A DNA stretch of 5,718 bases from Candidatus Stahliibacteriota bacterium (GCA_030613445.1 JAUWLY010000204.1:1-5718); one strand, 5' to 3'; numbered from the stretch's first letter, positions 1 through 5,445 are shown. Program-made: numbers and translations. Notes: a model not told the origin generated them from the letters alone.

Positions 1-246
1 TTCAAACATGTTGGTTGTCCGATTATCGGCGACAAGGACTACGGGGGTAGGAGTCCAGGTGTAGTGACCAAAGGAAAAAACCTGCCAAAATTCAAGGCGA
101 TACTCTCGTTCATTGATCGTCAGGCATTAAATTCATCAGAGCTGAGTTTTCAACACCCAAGAACAAATAAACGCGTAACATTTAGTGTACCTTTACCTAA
201 TGATATGACCCGCGTGCTTGAGTACTTAAGGGCGAATTGCCGATGA
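1..246 (+). CDS. RluA-family RNA pseudouridine synthase, C-terminal fragment (5' end outside window)
   Basis: The first 81 codons read in frame 1 up to TGA at 244-246. The peptide opens with FKHVGCPIIGDKDYGG, matching the RluA-family segment H-x-x-G-x-P-[IV]-[IV]-G-D-x-x-Y-G. It then has DRQALNSSELSFQHPRT (usual family form RQALHA..L.F.HP.T) and ends with a VPLPNDM...LEYLR tail. These elements lie C-terminal to the catalytic HRLD aspartate, which is outside the window, so activity cannot be judged. The family isomerises uridine to pseudouridine in 23S rRNA or tRNA; which member (RluA, C or D type) cannot be told from this piece. The His-Ala usually found in RQALHA is Asn-Ser here, a minor departure. 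The frame is open from base 1, so the Met-equivalent GTG at 64 is internal. The stop lies 48 bp before the NFACT gene on the same strand, so cotranscription is plausible. Confidence 0.88.
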   Translation, partial: FKHVGCPIIGDKDYGGRSPGVVTKGKNLPKFKAILSFIDRQALNSSELSFQHPRTNKRVTFSVPLPNDMTRVLEYLRANCR

Positions 247-294
247 CCTTTAATCTCGGTTAGATTCCAGCAAACGTGAACCTTTCGTGAATTC

Positions 295-1773
295 ATGAAT
301 GGCATTTATCTTGACTTGTTGCGTCGTGAAATTGAGAACCGCGTTATTAACCGCCATATCGACGAGATTTGTATCAAACAAAAGTTGCTGCAAATTGTTC
401 TTGGCAAGCAGGCGCTATTTGTCTCCCTTTATTCTGAATTGCCAGCGGTATATCTATCAAAGCGGGTAAAAATTGGATTTGATAAACTTGAGAAATTCAC
501 CAATGCTATAAACTCGAGCCGTATTGAACGCCTTGAGCAGTATGATTTTATGCCGGTCCTTGGGATTGTTGTCGAGAAAACACGTGCCGCAAATCGGGCG
601 TGTGCTCAGCTAATTATTTCTTTGTACCGTGAAGCACCTAACTTTATAATAAAGACTACCCGAACAAAAAAAAGTCTGTATTCAAGGTATATCGAGAAAA
701 AACCTAAGAGATCGATCCTCGATGTTTCACCACAAGAGCTGGAGCAGATCTACAAGAAACAACCATCTAAATTCCATGCCTACTTACTAAAGGAATTCGA
801 GGGGTTAGATAAAAACCTTGCAGGTGAGCTGACTCCAGTACGCATTGTCCATCTTCAGAAAATCCTTGCATGTGGTAAAGTAAAACCCCGTGTGGTATCT
901 GTAAGCCCTTTCAAACTCAGCCTTTTTGCCAACGAGTATTTGAAAGAGTATGATTTATTAAATCTATTATTTGAGGACAACGTCAAACAGTTCCTCGAAG
1001 CTAAAACCAAGGAATCAGTAGCGGCACGCAAAGCGACAATGATCAGAAATATTGAAAGGCAGCTTGTTCGGTTACAACAAAAGGCATTGAGCAATGAAGA
1101 GATCGAATCCTACCGTATTAAAGGGGAACTTATCCTCGCTAATCTGCTAAAGATAGAAAAGGGGTCCCGACATATCTGCGTGCAAAACTCTTATGATAAC
1201 AAAGAAATTGTAATAACATTAGATCCCCAAATCACAGCTCAGGCAAATGCCCAACACTACTTTTTGAAATACAAGAAACTCAAACGCGGTCTGCCAAAGA
1301 TACAGGAAAGAATCAGACGACTTGAACAGGAAATTACGGAGATCAAAGACGCTTCTTTTAACCTACCTGACTTGCCAAAAACTCGGTGCGGGAAAGACAA
1401 GAAAACCGAGCCATTTCATAGGTTTGAACTTAGCTCAGGAGCAATCGTGTATGCGGGTAAACATGCACGTTCTAACCAGGAACTAACATTTTCTTTTGCT
1501 CGACCAAATGATTATTTCTTTCACATCAGGAGTTACGAAGGAGCCCATGTTATACTCAGAGCTAAGATACCGCGTGGTCAGAGGCCTAATAAAAGAGATA
1601 TTGATGATGCGGCATCAATTGCCGCCTATTTTAGCAAAGCAAAAAAACAAAAAAATGTACCGGTGTCATACACGCAGCGTAAGTATTTGAAGAAAAACAA
1701 AAAAGGTAAGCCAGGGAGTGTAATACTCATGCGCGAAGACGTGGTCTTTGTGGATCCAAAGTTACCAGAGTAG
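295..1773 (+). CDS. NFACT-family protein (RqcH / fibronectin-binding protein A-like), tailing motif apparently missing
   Basis: This 492-residue protein has the NFACT layout. An N-terminal NFACT-N domain covers about 1-170, followed by a helix-hairpin-helix-like segment at about 158-225 (EFEGLDKNLAGEL). A charged coiled-coil middle spans about 228-352 and includes the family signature LDPQITAQANAQHYFLKY near 309-326. The NFACT-R (DUF814) domain at about 375-485 has GAIVYAGKHARSNQELT, the DYFFH variant of the family D-x-W-F-H motif, GAHVIL and a KPGSVIL segment. Family members bind 60S/50S subunits carrying stalled nascent chains; bacterial RqcH recruits tRNA-Ala and adds alanine degradation tails. 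It is shorter than typical RqcH (about 560-580 residues). The Asp-Arg pair required for tailing is not visible where expected (residues 82-91, QYDFMPVLGI). An in-frame stop at 277 makes ATG 295 the first possible ATG, and the N-terminus starts like the family. There is no convincing Shine-Dalgarno and only a weak promoter candidate (TTGCCG at 237, TAGATT at 261). Confidence 0.9.
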   Translation: MNGIYLDLLRREIENRVINRHIDEICIKQKLLQIVLGKQALFVSLYSELPAVYLSKRVKIGFDKLEKFTNAINSSRIERLEQYDFMPVLGIVVEKTRAANRACAQLIISLYREAPNFIIKTTRTKKSLYSRYIEKKPKRSILDVSPQELEQIYKKQPSKFHAYLLKEFEGLDKNLAGELTPVRIVHLQKILACGKVKPRVVSVSPFKLSLFANEYLKEYDLLNLLFEDNVKQFLEAKTKESVAARKATMIRNIERQLVRLQQKALSNEEIESYRIKGELILANLLKIEKGSRHICVQNSYDNKEIVITLDPQITAQANAQHYFLKYKKLKRGLPKIQERIRRLEQEITEIKDASFNLPDLPKTRCGKDKKTEPFHRFELSSGAIVYAGKHARSNQELTFSFARPNDYFFHIRSYEGAHVILRAKIPRGQRPNKRDIDDAASIAAYFSKAKKQKNVPVSYTQRKYLKKNKKGKPGSVILMREDVVFVDPKLPE

Positions 1774-1828
1774 TGGTCGAGTTTACTCGACGGATCCCTG
1801 CATTTTGCAAAGCAAGCTTTGCCACTAC
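1770..1828. repeat. Branched inverted repeat (three-way-junction type) at the end of the NFACT gene
   Basis: An outer 7-bp inverted repeat, GTAGTGG at 1770-1776 and CCACTAC at 1822-1828, encloses two perfect hairpins. The first is GTCGAG (1776-1781) with CTCGAC (1786-1791) around a TTTA loop. The second is GCAAAG (1807-1812) with CTTTGC (1817-1822) around CAAG. The hairpins are joined by a 15-nt linker. One base at each edge is shared between stems, so the fold would be an outer stem with two side arms. The NFACT stop codon (TAG, 1771-1773) lies inside the left outer arm. Neither hairpin is followed by a T-tract, so a classical intrinsic terminator is not supported. A 3'-end stabilising or REP-like element is possible. 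The pairing is seen directly; any role is inferred. Confidence 0.6.
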
Positions 1829-1855
1829 ATTGTCGCAATAACGTGGGCATAGAGT

Positions 1856-1883
1856 GTAAAGCGTAGAGAGTACGGCGTAAGGC
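1856..1883 (+). repeat. Tandem heptamer array, consensus GTARRGC
   Basis: Four contiguous 7-bp units begin at 1856, 1863, 1870 and 1877, each starting GTA; the first is GTAAAGC and the last GTAAGGC. A partly matching GCAGAAT follows at 1884. The 15-bp stretch 1856-1870 is the reverse complement of 2098-2112 at 14 of 15 positions, including an 11-bp perfect match (GTAAAGCGTAG with CTACGCTTTAC). The array is therefore one half of an inverted pair with the units at 2099-2126. The sequence shows the period directly; the function is unknown. Confidence 0.6.
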
Positions 1884-1911
1884 GCAGAATTATTAGTTAC
1901 TATTTTTACTG

Positions 1912-1970
1912 TTCGAGCTTGTCGAGAAACGCACATTGAGGTACTTCTCGACTCGCTTTGCTCGCTCGAA
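1912..1970. repeat. Nested inverted repeat sharing its words with the 1770-1828 element
   Basis: The outer arms TTCGAGC (1912-1918) and GCTCGAA (1964-1970) are perfect reverse complements. So are the inner arms GTCGAGAA (1921-1928) and TTCTCGAC (1945-1952), which enclose a 16-nt loop. On the right side an 11-nt insertion (1953-1963) containing GCTTTGC separates inner from outer arm; on the left only TT does. The words CTCGAC and then GCTTTGC occur in the same order in the element at 1770-1828, which suggests common origin of the two structures. A-rich sequence (GAGAAAAT) follows the right arm, so this is not a plus-strand intrinsic terminator. Confidence 0.6.
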
Positions 1971-2017
1971 GAGAAAATAGGTGGTGCTTAGTTTTGATAT
2001 CTTGTAAATGTTTCGCC

Positions 2018-2059
2018 GATACTCCATTACTCCCTTACTCAATTATGCTCCATTATTTA
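2018..2059 (+). repeat. Degenerate octamer array, consensus TCCNTTAC
   Basis: TCCATTAC at 2023-2030 and TCCCTTAC at 2031-2038 are adjacent 8-bp units. They are followed by the decayed units TCAATTAT (2039-2046) and a CTCCATTAT match (2049-2057). The unit resembles TCCCTAC of the 2099-2126 array with one extra T, so the two arrays may share a source. It is non-coding, and I see no protein-binding or promoter motif in it. Confidence 0.45.
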
Positions 2060-2073
2060 TCTGTGTTGTAGTC

Positions 2074-2089
2074 GTCCAATTTATTGGAC
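2074..2089. repeat. Small perfect hairpin GTCCAA-TTTA-TTGGAC
   Basis: GTCCAA (2074-2079) and TTGGAC (2084-2089) pair perfectly around TTTA; one further A-T pair could close the loop more tightly. A T-rich stretch (TTTCTTGTCT) follows on the plus strand, so a weak intrinsic terminator for transcripts from the NFACT side is possible. However, only half of the pairs are G-C and the T-tract is interrupted. It resembles the hairpin at 1776-1791, having the same GTC...TTTA...GAC frame. Confidence 0.35.
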
Positions 2090-2098
2090 TTTCTTGTC

Positions 2099-2154
2099 TC
2101 CCTACGCTTTACGCCCTACCCTCTACTCTTTTGTCTCCGTTACACCGTTACTCT
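2099..2154 (-). repeat. Heptamer/octamer array, inverted relative to 1856-1883
   Basis: Four contiguous 7-bp units end in TAC at 2105, 2112, 2119 and 2126; they include GCTTTAC (2106-2112) and GCCCTAC (2113-2119). After a less regular stretch, the octamers TCCGTTAC (2136-2143) and ACCGTTAC (2144-2151) follow. On the minus strand the heptamers read GTARRGN, the same unit as the 1856-1883 array. The array ends about 20 bp upstream of the -35 box of the DUF4870 promoter. I infer decay of a once regular tandem repeat. Confidence 0.5.
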
Positions 2155-2171
2155 ATCTATGCTCTTTTCTC

Positions 2172-2199
2172 TTGACTTTTTCAGAATTGTTGATATACT
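2172..2199 (+). promoter_or_regulatory. Sigma70-type promoter with extended -10 for the DUF4870 gene
   Basis: TTGACT at 2172-2177 and TATACT at 2194-2199 are separated by 16 bp. TG at 2191-2192, one base before the -10 box, makes an extended -10. The expected start is near 2205-2206, immediately before the Shine-Dalgarno, giving a very short leader of about 13 nt. The carbamate kinase promoter in this window has the same -35 hexamer and the same 16-bp spacer. Confidence 0.6.
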
Positions 2200-2206
2200 A
2201 TACAAT

Positions 2207-2214
2207 AAAGGAGG
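2207..2214 (+). promoter_or_regulatory. Perfect Shine-Dalgarno (AAAGGAGG) that fixes the DUF4870 start
   Basis: AAAGGAGG ends 4 nt before ATG 2219. It decides the start: the same frame is open back to 2084, but that extension would run through the repeat array and across the promoter. It is the only strong Shine-Dalgarno in the window. Confidence 0.85.
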
Positions 2215-2218
2215 TAAA

Positions 2219-2560
2219 ATGCCAGAAGTCGATAAGTCAATTGAAGAAGGGAAAATATTTGCTTTTATTGGATATTGGGGACTTTTGTTTCTTGTTCCGA
2301 TACTTGCTAAAAAGGACAATAAATTTGCGGTGTTTCATGGTAAACAGGGTATGGTTCTGACCATAGCATTCATTGCGGTTATCATCGTGTTCTCAATCTT
2401 GAGTTTTATTCCGTATCTTGGTATTTTGTTTATGATTGTCCAATGGCTCGCGCTTATTGTGATGGGCGTTTTTGCGATTATCGGTATGATCCAGGCACTC
2501 ACTGGCAAGTATTGGAAAATGCCAATTCTTGGCGATATTGCCGAAAAGATAAAGATCTAA
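2219..2560 (+). CDS. DUF4870 (Tic20-like) small membrane protein
   Basis: This is a 113-residue protein with three predicted membrane helices at about 13-30, 44-65 and 68-94. The pattern fits DUF4870: a short charged N-terminus (MPEVDKSIEEGK), a first helix with proline (FLVPILA), a charged turn KKDNKF followed by FHGKQG (family H-x-x-Q-G), two hydrophobic helices, then GKYWKMPILGDIAEKIKI. That tail is typical of the family (G-K-x-W-x-x-P-x-[IL]-G-x-[IL]-A-x-x). DUF4870 proteins are related in fold to chloroplast Tic20, but their bacterial role is not established. It appears to be a single-gene unit with its own promoter and Shine-Dalgarno. It converges on carbamate kinase, with 40 bp between the stop codons. 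The family call is from residue pattern only. Confidence 0.85.
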   Translation: MPEVDKSIEEGKIFAFIGYWGLLFLVPILAKKDNKFAVFHGKQGMVLTIAFIAVIIVFSILSFIPYLGILFMIVQWLALIVMGVFAIIGMIQALTGKYWKMPILGDIAEKIKI

Positions 2561-2600
2561 GCACAAAAATATAGACTCTAATAGTTTTTAGGAATCCACA

Positions 2601-3545
2601 TTAAGGCTGGTCTTTAATTATTCTAGTACCAGCCTTTCCTAATATAGCTTGTTTTGCTTTGTCCATTGAGGTTATGATCACTTCTTTACCGCCGCTTTCA
2701 AGAAAACTGATCGCTGCTTCTATTTTTGGACCCATGCTACCAGCCGGGAATTGTCCTTCAGCCAGATACTTGCTTGCCTTAGATACAGTGATTTCCTCTA
2801 ATTTTTCTTGGAGTGGTGTGCTGTAATTAATGTATACATAATCGACATTTGTCAAAACAAAAAGAGTTTGGGCATTGATATCTCGTGCTAATATCGCTGA
2901 GGCACGGTCTTTGTCAATAACTGCGTCGATGCCCTCATAAGAACCGTCAATCTCAACGTATACAGGTATACCGCCGCCGCCTGCGGCAATGACAATCACA
3001 CCTTGATCAACGAGTTGTTGAATGATTCTTCGGTTTACAATTCTCAAGGGCGCGGGTGAAGCTACGACTCGGCGAAATCCGCGGCCAGAATCTTCTTTGA
3101 TAATCCAATCGAAGTCAATAATCAGATCTTCGGCTTGTTCTTTGGTGTAGAATGGTCCGATGAATTTTGTTGGATTTCTTATTGATGGGTCATCAGGGTC
3201 TGCAACGACTTGCGTGACGATCGTTACGACCTCGCGCCTTATGCCGATACCGAGTAGTCGATTCAAAAGGCTTTGCTCAATCATGTAGCCCATACCGCCT
3301 TCTGTATCGGCGACAATAACGCCCAGGGGTAGAGTTGGAATGTCTTTAGCAGTCCGTTCTACTCTTAGCAAGGCATTGCCAACCTGGGGACCGTTTCCAT
3401 GGGTGATTGCCAGATTATAACCATCCTGGATGAGTTCAACGATACCCTCCAAACTTTTGCGCGTGTTTGAGAACTGTTGGTGGATATCTTCCTTGCCGGT
3501 TGCGGCGATTGCGTTTCCGCCCAGAGCGATGACTGCCTTTTTCAT
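2601..3545 (-). CDS. arcC: Carbamate kinase
   Basis: This is a full-length, 314-residue amino-acid-kinase-fold protein. It catalyses the reversible transfer ATP + carbamate to ADP + carbamoyl phosphate, in cells usually running toward ATP from carbamoyl phosphate released by arginine, agmatine or purine breakdown. Visible motifs are ALGGNA (7-12), THGNGPQVGN (48-57), NPTKFIGPFY (124-133; the Lys is the carbamate-kinase lysine), RRVVASPAP (158-166), AAGGGGIPV (187-195), AVIDKDRASAILA (208-220), LTNVDYV (231-237) and GSMGPK (269-274). The usual family form is DKDLAS; here the Leu is Arg (DKDRAS). The length is normal and nothing is truncated. No arginine deiminase or carbamoyltransferase gene is visible nearby, so its partner pathway is unknown. 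ATG 3545 is preceded by a TATAAT box only 5 nt away and no Shine-Dalgarno, pointing to a leaderless mRNA. The last codons overlap a 9-bp inverted repeat. Confidence 0.95.
   Translation of the reverse strand: MKKAVIALGGNAIAATGKEDIHQQFSNTRKSLEGIVELIQDGYNLAITHGNGPQVGNALLRVERTAKDIPTLPLGVIVADTEGGMGYMIEQSLLNRLLGIGIRREVVTIVTQVVADPDDPSIRNPTKFIGPFYTKEQAEDLIIDFDWIIKEDSGRGFRRVVASPAPLRIVNRRIIQQLVDQGVIVIAAGGGGIPVYVEIDGSYEGIDAVIDKDRASAILARDINAQTLFVLTNVDYVYINYSTPLQEKLEEITVSKASKYLAEGQFPAGSMGPKIEAAISFLESGGKEVIITSMDKAKQAILGKAGTRIIKDQP
2603..2636. terminator. Inverted repeat between convergent genes, possible bidirectional terminator
   Basis: AAGGCTGGT (2603-2611) and ACCAGCCTT (2628-2636) are perfect 9-bp reverse complements with a 16-nt AT-rich loop. 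The repeat sits inside the last codons of arcC and 43 bp beyond the DUF4870 stop, so it is placed where both convergent transcripts would end. The plus-strand copy is followed only by TTTCCT and the minus-strand copy by AATGTGG, so the T-tracts are poor. That argues for a stem acting with Rho or as a stabiliser rather than a textbook intrinsic terminator. Confidence 0.4.
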
Positions 3546-3550
3546 CTTAA

Positions 3551-3578
3551 ATTATAGAGATTGGTAAAAAAAAGTCAA
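3551..3578 (-). promoter_or_regulatory. Consensus sigma70-type promoter giving a leaderless arcC transcript
   Basis: On the minus strand TTGACT (3578-3573) and TATAAT (3556-3551) are 16 bp apart. Only 5 nt (TTAAG) separate the -10 box from the arcC ATG at 3545-3543. The usual distance from -10 to transcription start puts the start on or next to the ATG. There is no Shine-Dalgarno between. The whole promoter fits in the 43-bp gap after the DUF2723 stop, so arcC can be expressed independently of it. Confidence 0.7.
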
Positions 3579-3588
3579 GAGTCAGAGG

Positions 3589-5304
3589 CTAAAAATCTTT
3601 GAGCCAAGTTCTCGCCCGCTCGGCTGGTTCAGTCATACCGGCGGCATTGAGGTAGAGAATATTATTGTTTACCATCCTGCGCACGACCGTTATATTATGT
3701 ACCATACGTTCGTCATTGACCAGATTAGGTTTTTTTATGTTGAGCATGGAAAAATCAAATGGATGGTATTCAGTAGCGTCTAATATCAATTCGAAAACCA
3801 TGCCTTTTGGGATACGCAGATACTGAGGGTGTGTTTGGTCAAGGTCGCGGTCAGGAAAAGGTGTGGCAAAATAGACACCTTGTTCAAGTTTGCTACTGAT
3901 AAAGGCTTCGAGCATCGTTATGAACTTCAGTTGAATTACCTCAGGGTTGTAAGGTTCGCCATATTCGAATTTGAGCAGTTCGATAAGGTAATTGTCGACC
4001 TCGGTGCTGATGCCCTTATAGAATTCTGGATACTCATCTTGAAGGTATTTGATATACCATGTTCGTCGAAGCAGTTCTTTGTCAATAACAATCAAATCCT
4101 GTCTTATATTCTTTACTTTTTTCAGGTAGATGATCGGCGAGTAAATATCCCAGAAAGTGCATAGCAAGAGACTTTTCTCAGGTAGTTCCTCGAGATGAGC
4201 GCGACCGAAGTCCATGCCAAAAGAATTGCCCCGTAATGTGCAAGTGCGGTAATTCAAAAGCACAATGATTATCACAAGCGGTAAGACAATATAAGATCTC
4301 AGGTATTTTTTGAACGCCTTCAGACCGTAAGCTGAGATGATTATCAAGGTGATGAAACTGGGCATGTAGTAAGACTCAATGTCTGGTATTGAGTAGTTTA
4401 TGATGTAAAGGATATTGAGCGAAATGATACTAATAAACAACCAGAGTCTTCTGCGTTCTGTTTTATAAAGGCGATGGAGTCCGACAAGAACTGGAATAAT
4501 CAAGACATACAGAAAATTTCTTAGCAAGATCATCAAACCATTACCGAAATTCCTGAACAGCTCAGTAATCGATTGCGAGAACATCCATACTTGATACTGC
4601 TTCCCAGTAACGTGCCAGAATAGACGCTGGAGATTATAAGTATTGCCCCAGGCAAGTGCCGCATTACCGTTGGTTCGAGCGATAAGGTAGACATACAGAG
4701 ATACGGCAAAGAGCGCACAGATTATCCCAAATACGACTTTTTTAAATTTAAGTTTGTACTCAAGTACGAGATATACAAATACCGGTCCGGCAAGAGAAAA
4801 GACAATGATATGATTCGTGAACGCCAGACCGAATAGGAACATAATGAGGTAAAAGTGTCTGATATTGCGCAGTCTGTATAGAACATAGAAGATCATAATA
4901 CCGAGTAGTACGGTCAGTGAGTAGACTTCATTGGTGACTGATATGCGCCAGATGGTCGGTGCGAATGAGAAGATGGCAACTGGTATCAGCGCGGCGATTT
5001 TGTCTTGCATGATGCTGTAGGCCAGCATGTAAAGGAAAACTGCTGCGCAGACCGTAAACAAAGCAGATAATAGGTTGAGATTGAAAATCGGCTCACCAGG
5101 TAGGTGGGCAAAGAAATACGATATGATGGTGTACAAAGGATAACCAGTTGGGTGGGCTATGCCGAGCGTATAACTCACTGCCGCAAGCTCACCTGAGTCG
5201 ATGAGATAGACCGTAGGGCAGATGGAGAAGAGGTAGATGATGAAAGTGACAACTGCCATCGTTGCACAAATAAAAAAGGTAGGATGTGGTATTCTTTTAA
5301 ACAT
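3589..5304 (-). CDS. DUF2723-family membrane protein, predicted GT-C glycosyltransferase
   Basis: This 571-residue protein has about ten hydrophobic helices in residues 9-350 and a soluble C-terminal part from about 351. It shows the DUF2723 pattern: ICPTVYLIDSGELAAVSYTLGIAHPTGYPLY (28-58) with Asp36 and Glu39 in the first outer loop, NLNLLSA (75-81), TNEVYSL (124-130; family EVYAL) and LFGLAFTNHIIV (157-168). The C-terminal part begins with ELPEKSLLLCTFWDIYSPIIYL and continues with IRQDLIVIDKELLRRTWY, a region conserved in this family. The Asp/Glu pair is where GT-C enzymes of the protein O-mannosyltransferase type keep their catalytic acid, so transfer of a sugar from a polyprenyl phosphate to a protein or glycan outside the membrane is inferred. 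No other glycan genes are visible. ATG 5304 gives a normal N-terminus (short basic stretch, then a helix); no Shine-Dalgarno or clear promoter precedes it. It lies 141 bp downstream of the DUF1844 gene and 43 bp upstream of arcC. Confidence 0.88.
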   Translation of the reverse strand: MFKRIPHPTFFICATMAVVTFIIYLFSICPTVYLIDSGELAAVSYTLGIAHPTGYPLYTIISYFFAHLPGEPIFNLNLLSALFTVCAAVFLYMLAYSIMQDKIAALIPVAIFSFAPTIWRISVTNEVYSLTVLLGIMIFYVLYRLRNIRHFYLIMFLFGLAFTNHIIVFSLAGPVFVYLVLEYKLKFKKVVFGIICALFAVSLYVYLIARTNGNAALAWGNTYNLQRLFWHVTGKQYQVWMFSQSITELFRNFGNGLMILLRNFLYVLIIPVLVGLHRLYKTERRRLWLFISIISLNILYIINYSIPDIESYYMPSFITLIIISAYGLKAFKKYLRSYIVLPLVIIIVLLNYRTCTLRGNSFGMDFGRAHLEELPEKSLLLCTFWDIYSPIIYLKKVKNIRQDLIVIDKELLRRTWYIKYLQDEYPEFYKGISTEVDNYLIELLKFEYGEPYNPEVIQLKFITMLEAFISSKLEQGVYFATPFPDRDLDQTHPQYLRIPKGMVFELILDATEYHPFDFSMLNIKKPNLVNDERMVHNITVVRRMVNNNILYLNAAGMTEPAERARTWLKDF

Positions 5305-5318
5305 AATTAACAGACAAA

Positions 5319-5373
5319 GCTGTCAGGACACCAGGATATGATGTAGTGGATACCAGGGCACCAGTGTAACAGG
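5319..5373. repeat. Degenerate octamer repeat, unit like GNNACCAG
   Basis: GACACCAG (5327-5334), GATACCAG (5349-5356) and GGCACCAG (5357-5364) are the best copies. Weaker units are GCTGTCAG (5319-5326) and TGTAACAG (5365-5372). Apart from a 2-bp slip at about 5343-5348 they keep an 8-bp phase. The block lies just upstream of the DUF2723 start on the minus strand, in the spacer after the DUF1844 gene. Confidence 0.45.
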
Positions 5374-5384
5374 GGTTAAATTAC

Positions 5385-5440
5385 CTGATATTCTGATAGA
5401 CTGATAACCTTGAGCCTGATACTTTGATAATCTAGTATCT
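5385..5440. repeat. Degenerate octamer tandem repeat, unit CTGATANN
   Basis: CTGATA occurs at 5385, 5393, 5401 and 5416, TTGATA at 5424 and the variant CTAGTA at 5432. The spacing is 8, 8, 15, 8 and 8 bp; the 15-bp step holds a decayed 7-bp unit (CTTGAGC at 5409). Six of seven units are thus recognisable at a constant 8-bp period. The array ends directly at the stop codon of the DUF1844 gene (5446-5448). Nothing else is visible in this spacer. Confidence 0.65.
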
Positions 5441-5445
5441 TTGCT

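Larger units (their letters stand above)
1774..2218. other. Gene-free spacer between the NFACT and DUF4870 genes, filled with repeats
   Basis: I found no convincing gene in these 445 bp; open frames on either strand are short, low-complexity and lack family motifs. In order the stretch holds a branched palindrome (to 1828), a heptamer array (1856-1883), a nested palindrome (1912-1970), an octamer array (2018-2059), a small hairpin (2074-2089), a second array in the opposite orientation (2099-2154), then the promoter and ribosome-binding site of the next gene (2172-2214). The parts between these elements show nothing I can identify. I see no tRNA, riboswitch or transposase remnant. Confidence 0.75.

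Noticed and set aside
237..266. Promoter for the NFACT gene (TTGCCG, TAGATT, 18-bp spacer)
   Set aside because: Both hexamers are poor and much weaker than the two clear promoters in this window; cotranscription with the RluA gene is as likely.
1770..1828. tRNA-like cloverleaf because of a 7-bp outer stem with inner hairpins
   Set aside because: There are only two inner arms, no TPsiC-like GTTCRA arm, no anticodon arm of correct size and no 3' acceptor tail. It also overlaps the NFACT stop codon.
1626..1936. Overlapping minus-strand open frames across the NFACT 3' end and spacer
   Set aside because: Low-complexity peptides without recognisable motifs; they cross palindromes and the heptamer array.
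2084..2218. In-frame N-terminal extension of the DUF4870 protein
   Set aside because: It would be translated from repeat DNA and run across the promoter. The perfect Shine-Dalgarno at 2207-2214 and the family N-terminus place the start at 2219.
3829..4164. 111-codon open frame on the plus strand
   Set aside because: It lies wholly antisense to the well-supported DUF2723 gene, has no family motif and no ribosome-binding site; it is a shadow of the minus-strand codons.
5385..5440. CRISPR array
   Set aside because: Units are 8 bp with no spacers, far shorter than CRISPR repeats, and no cas gene is nearby.
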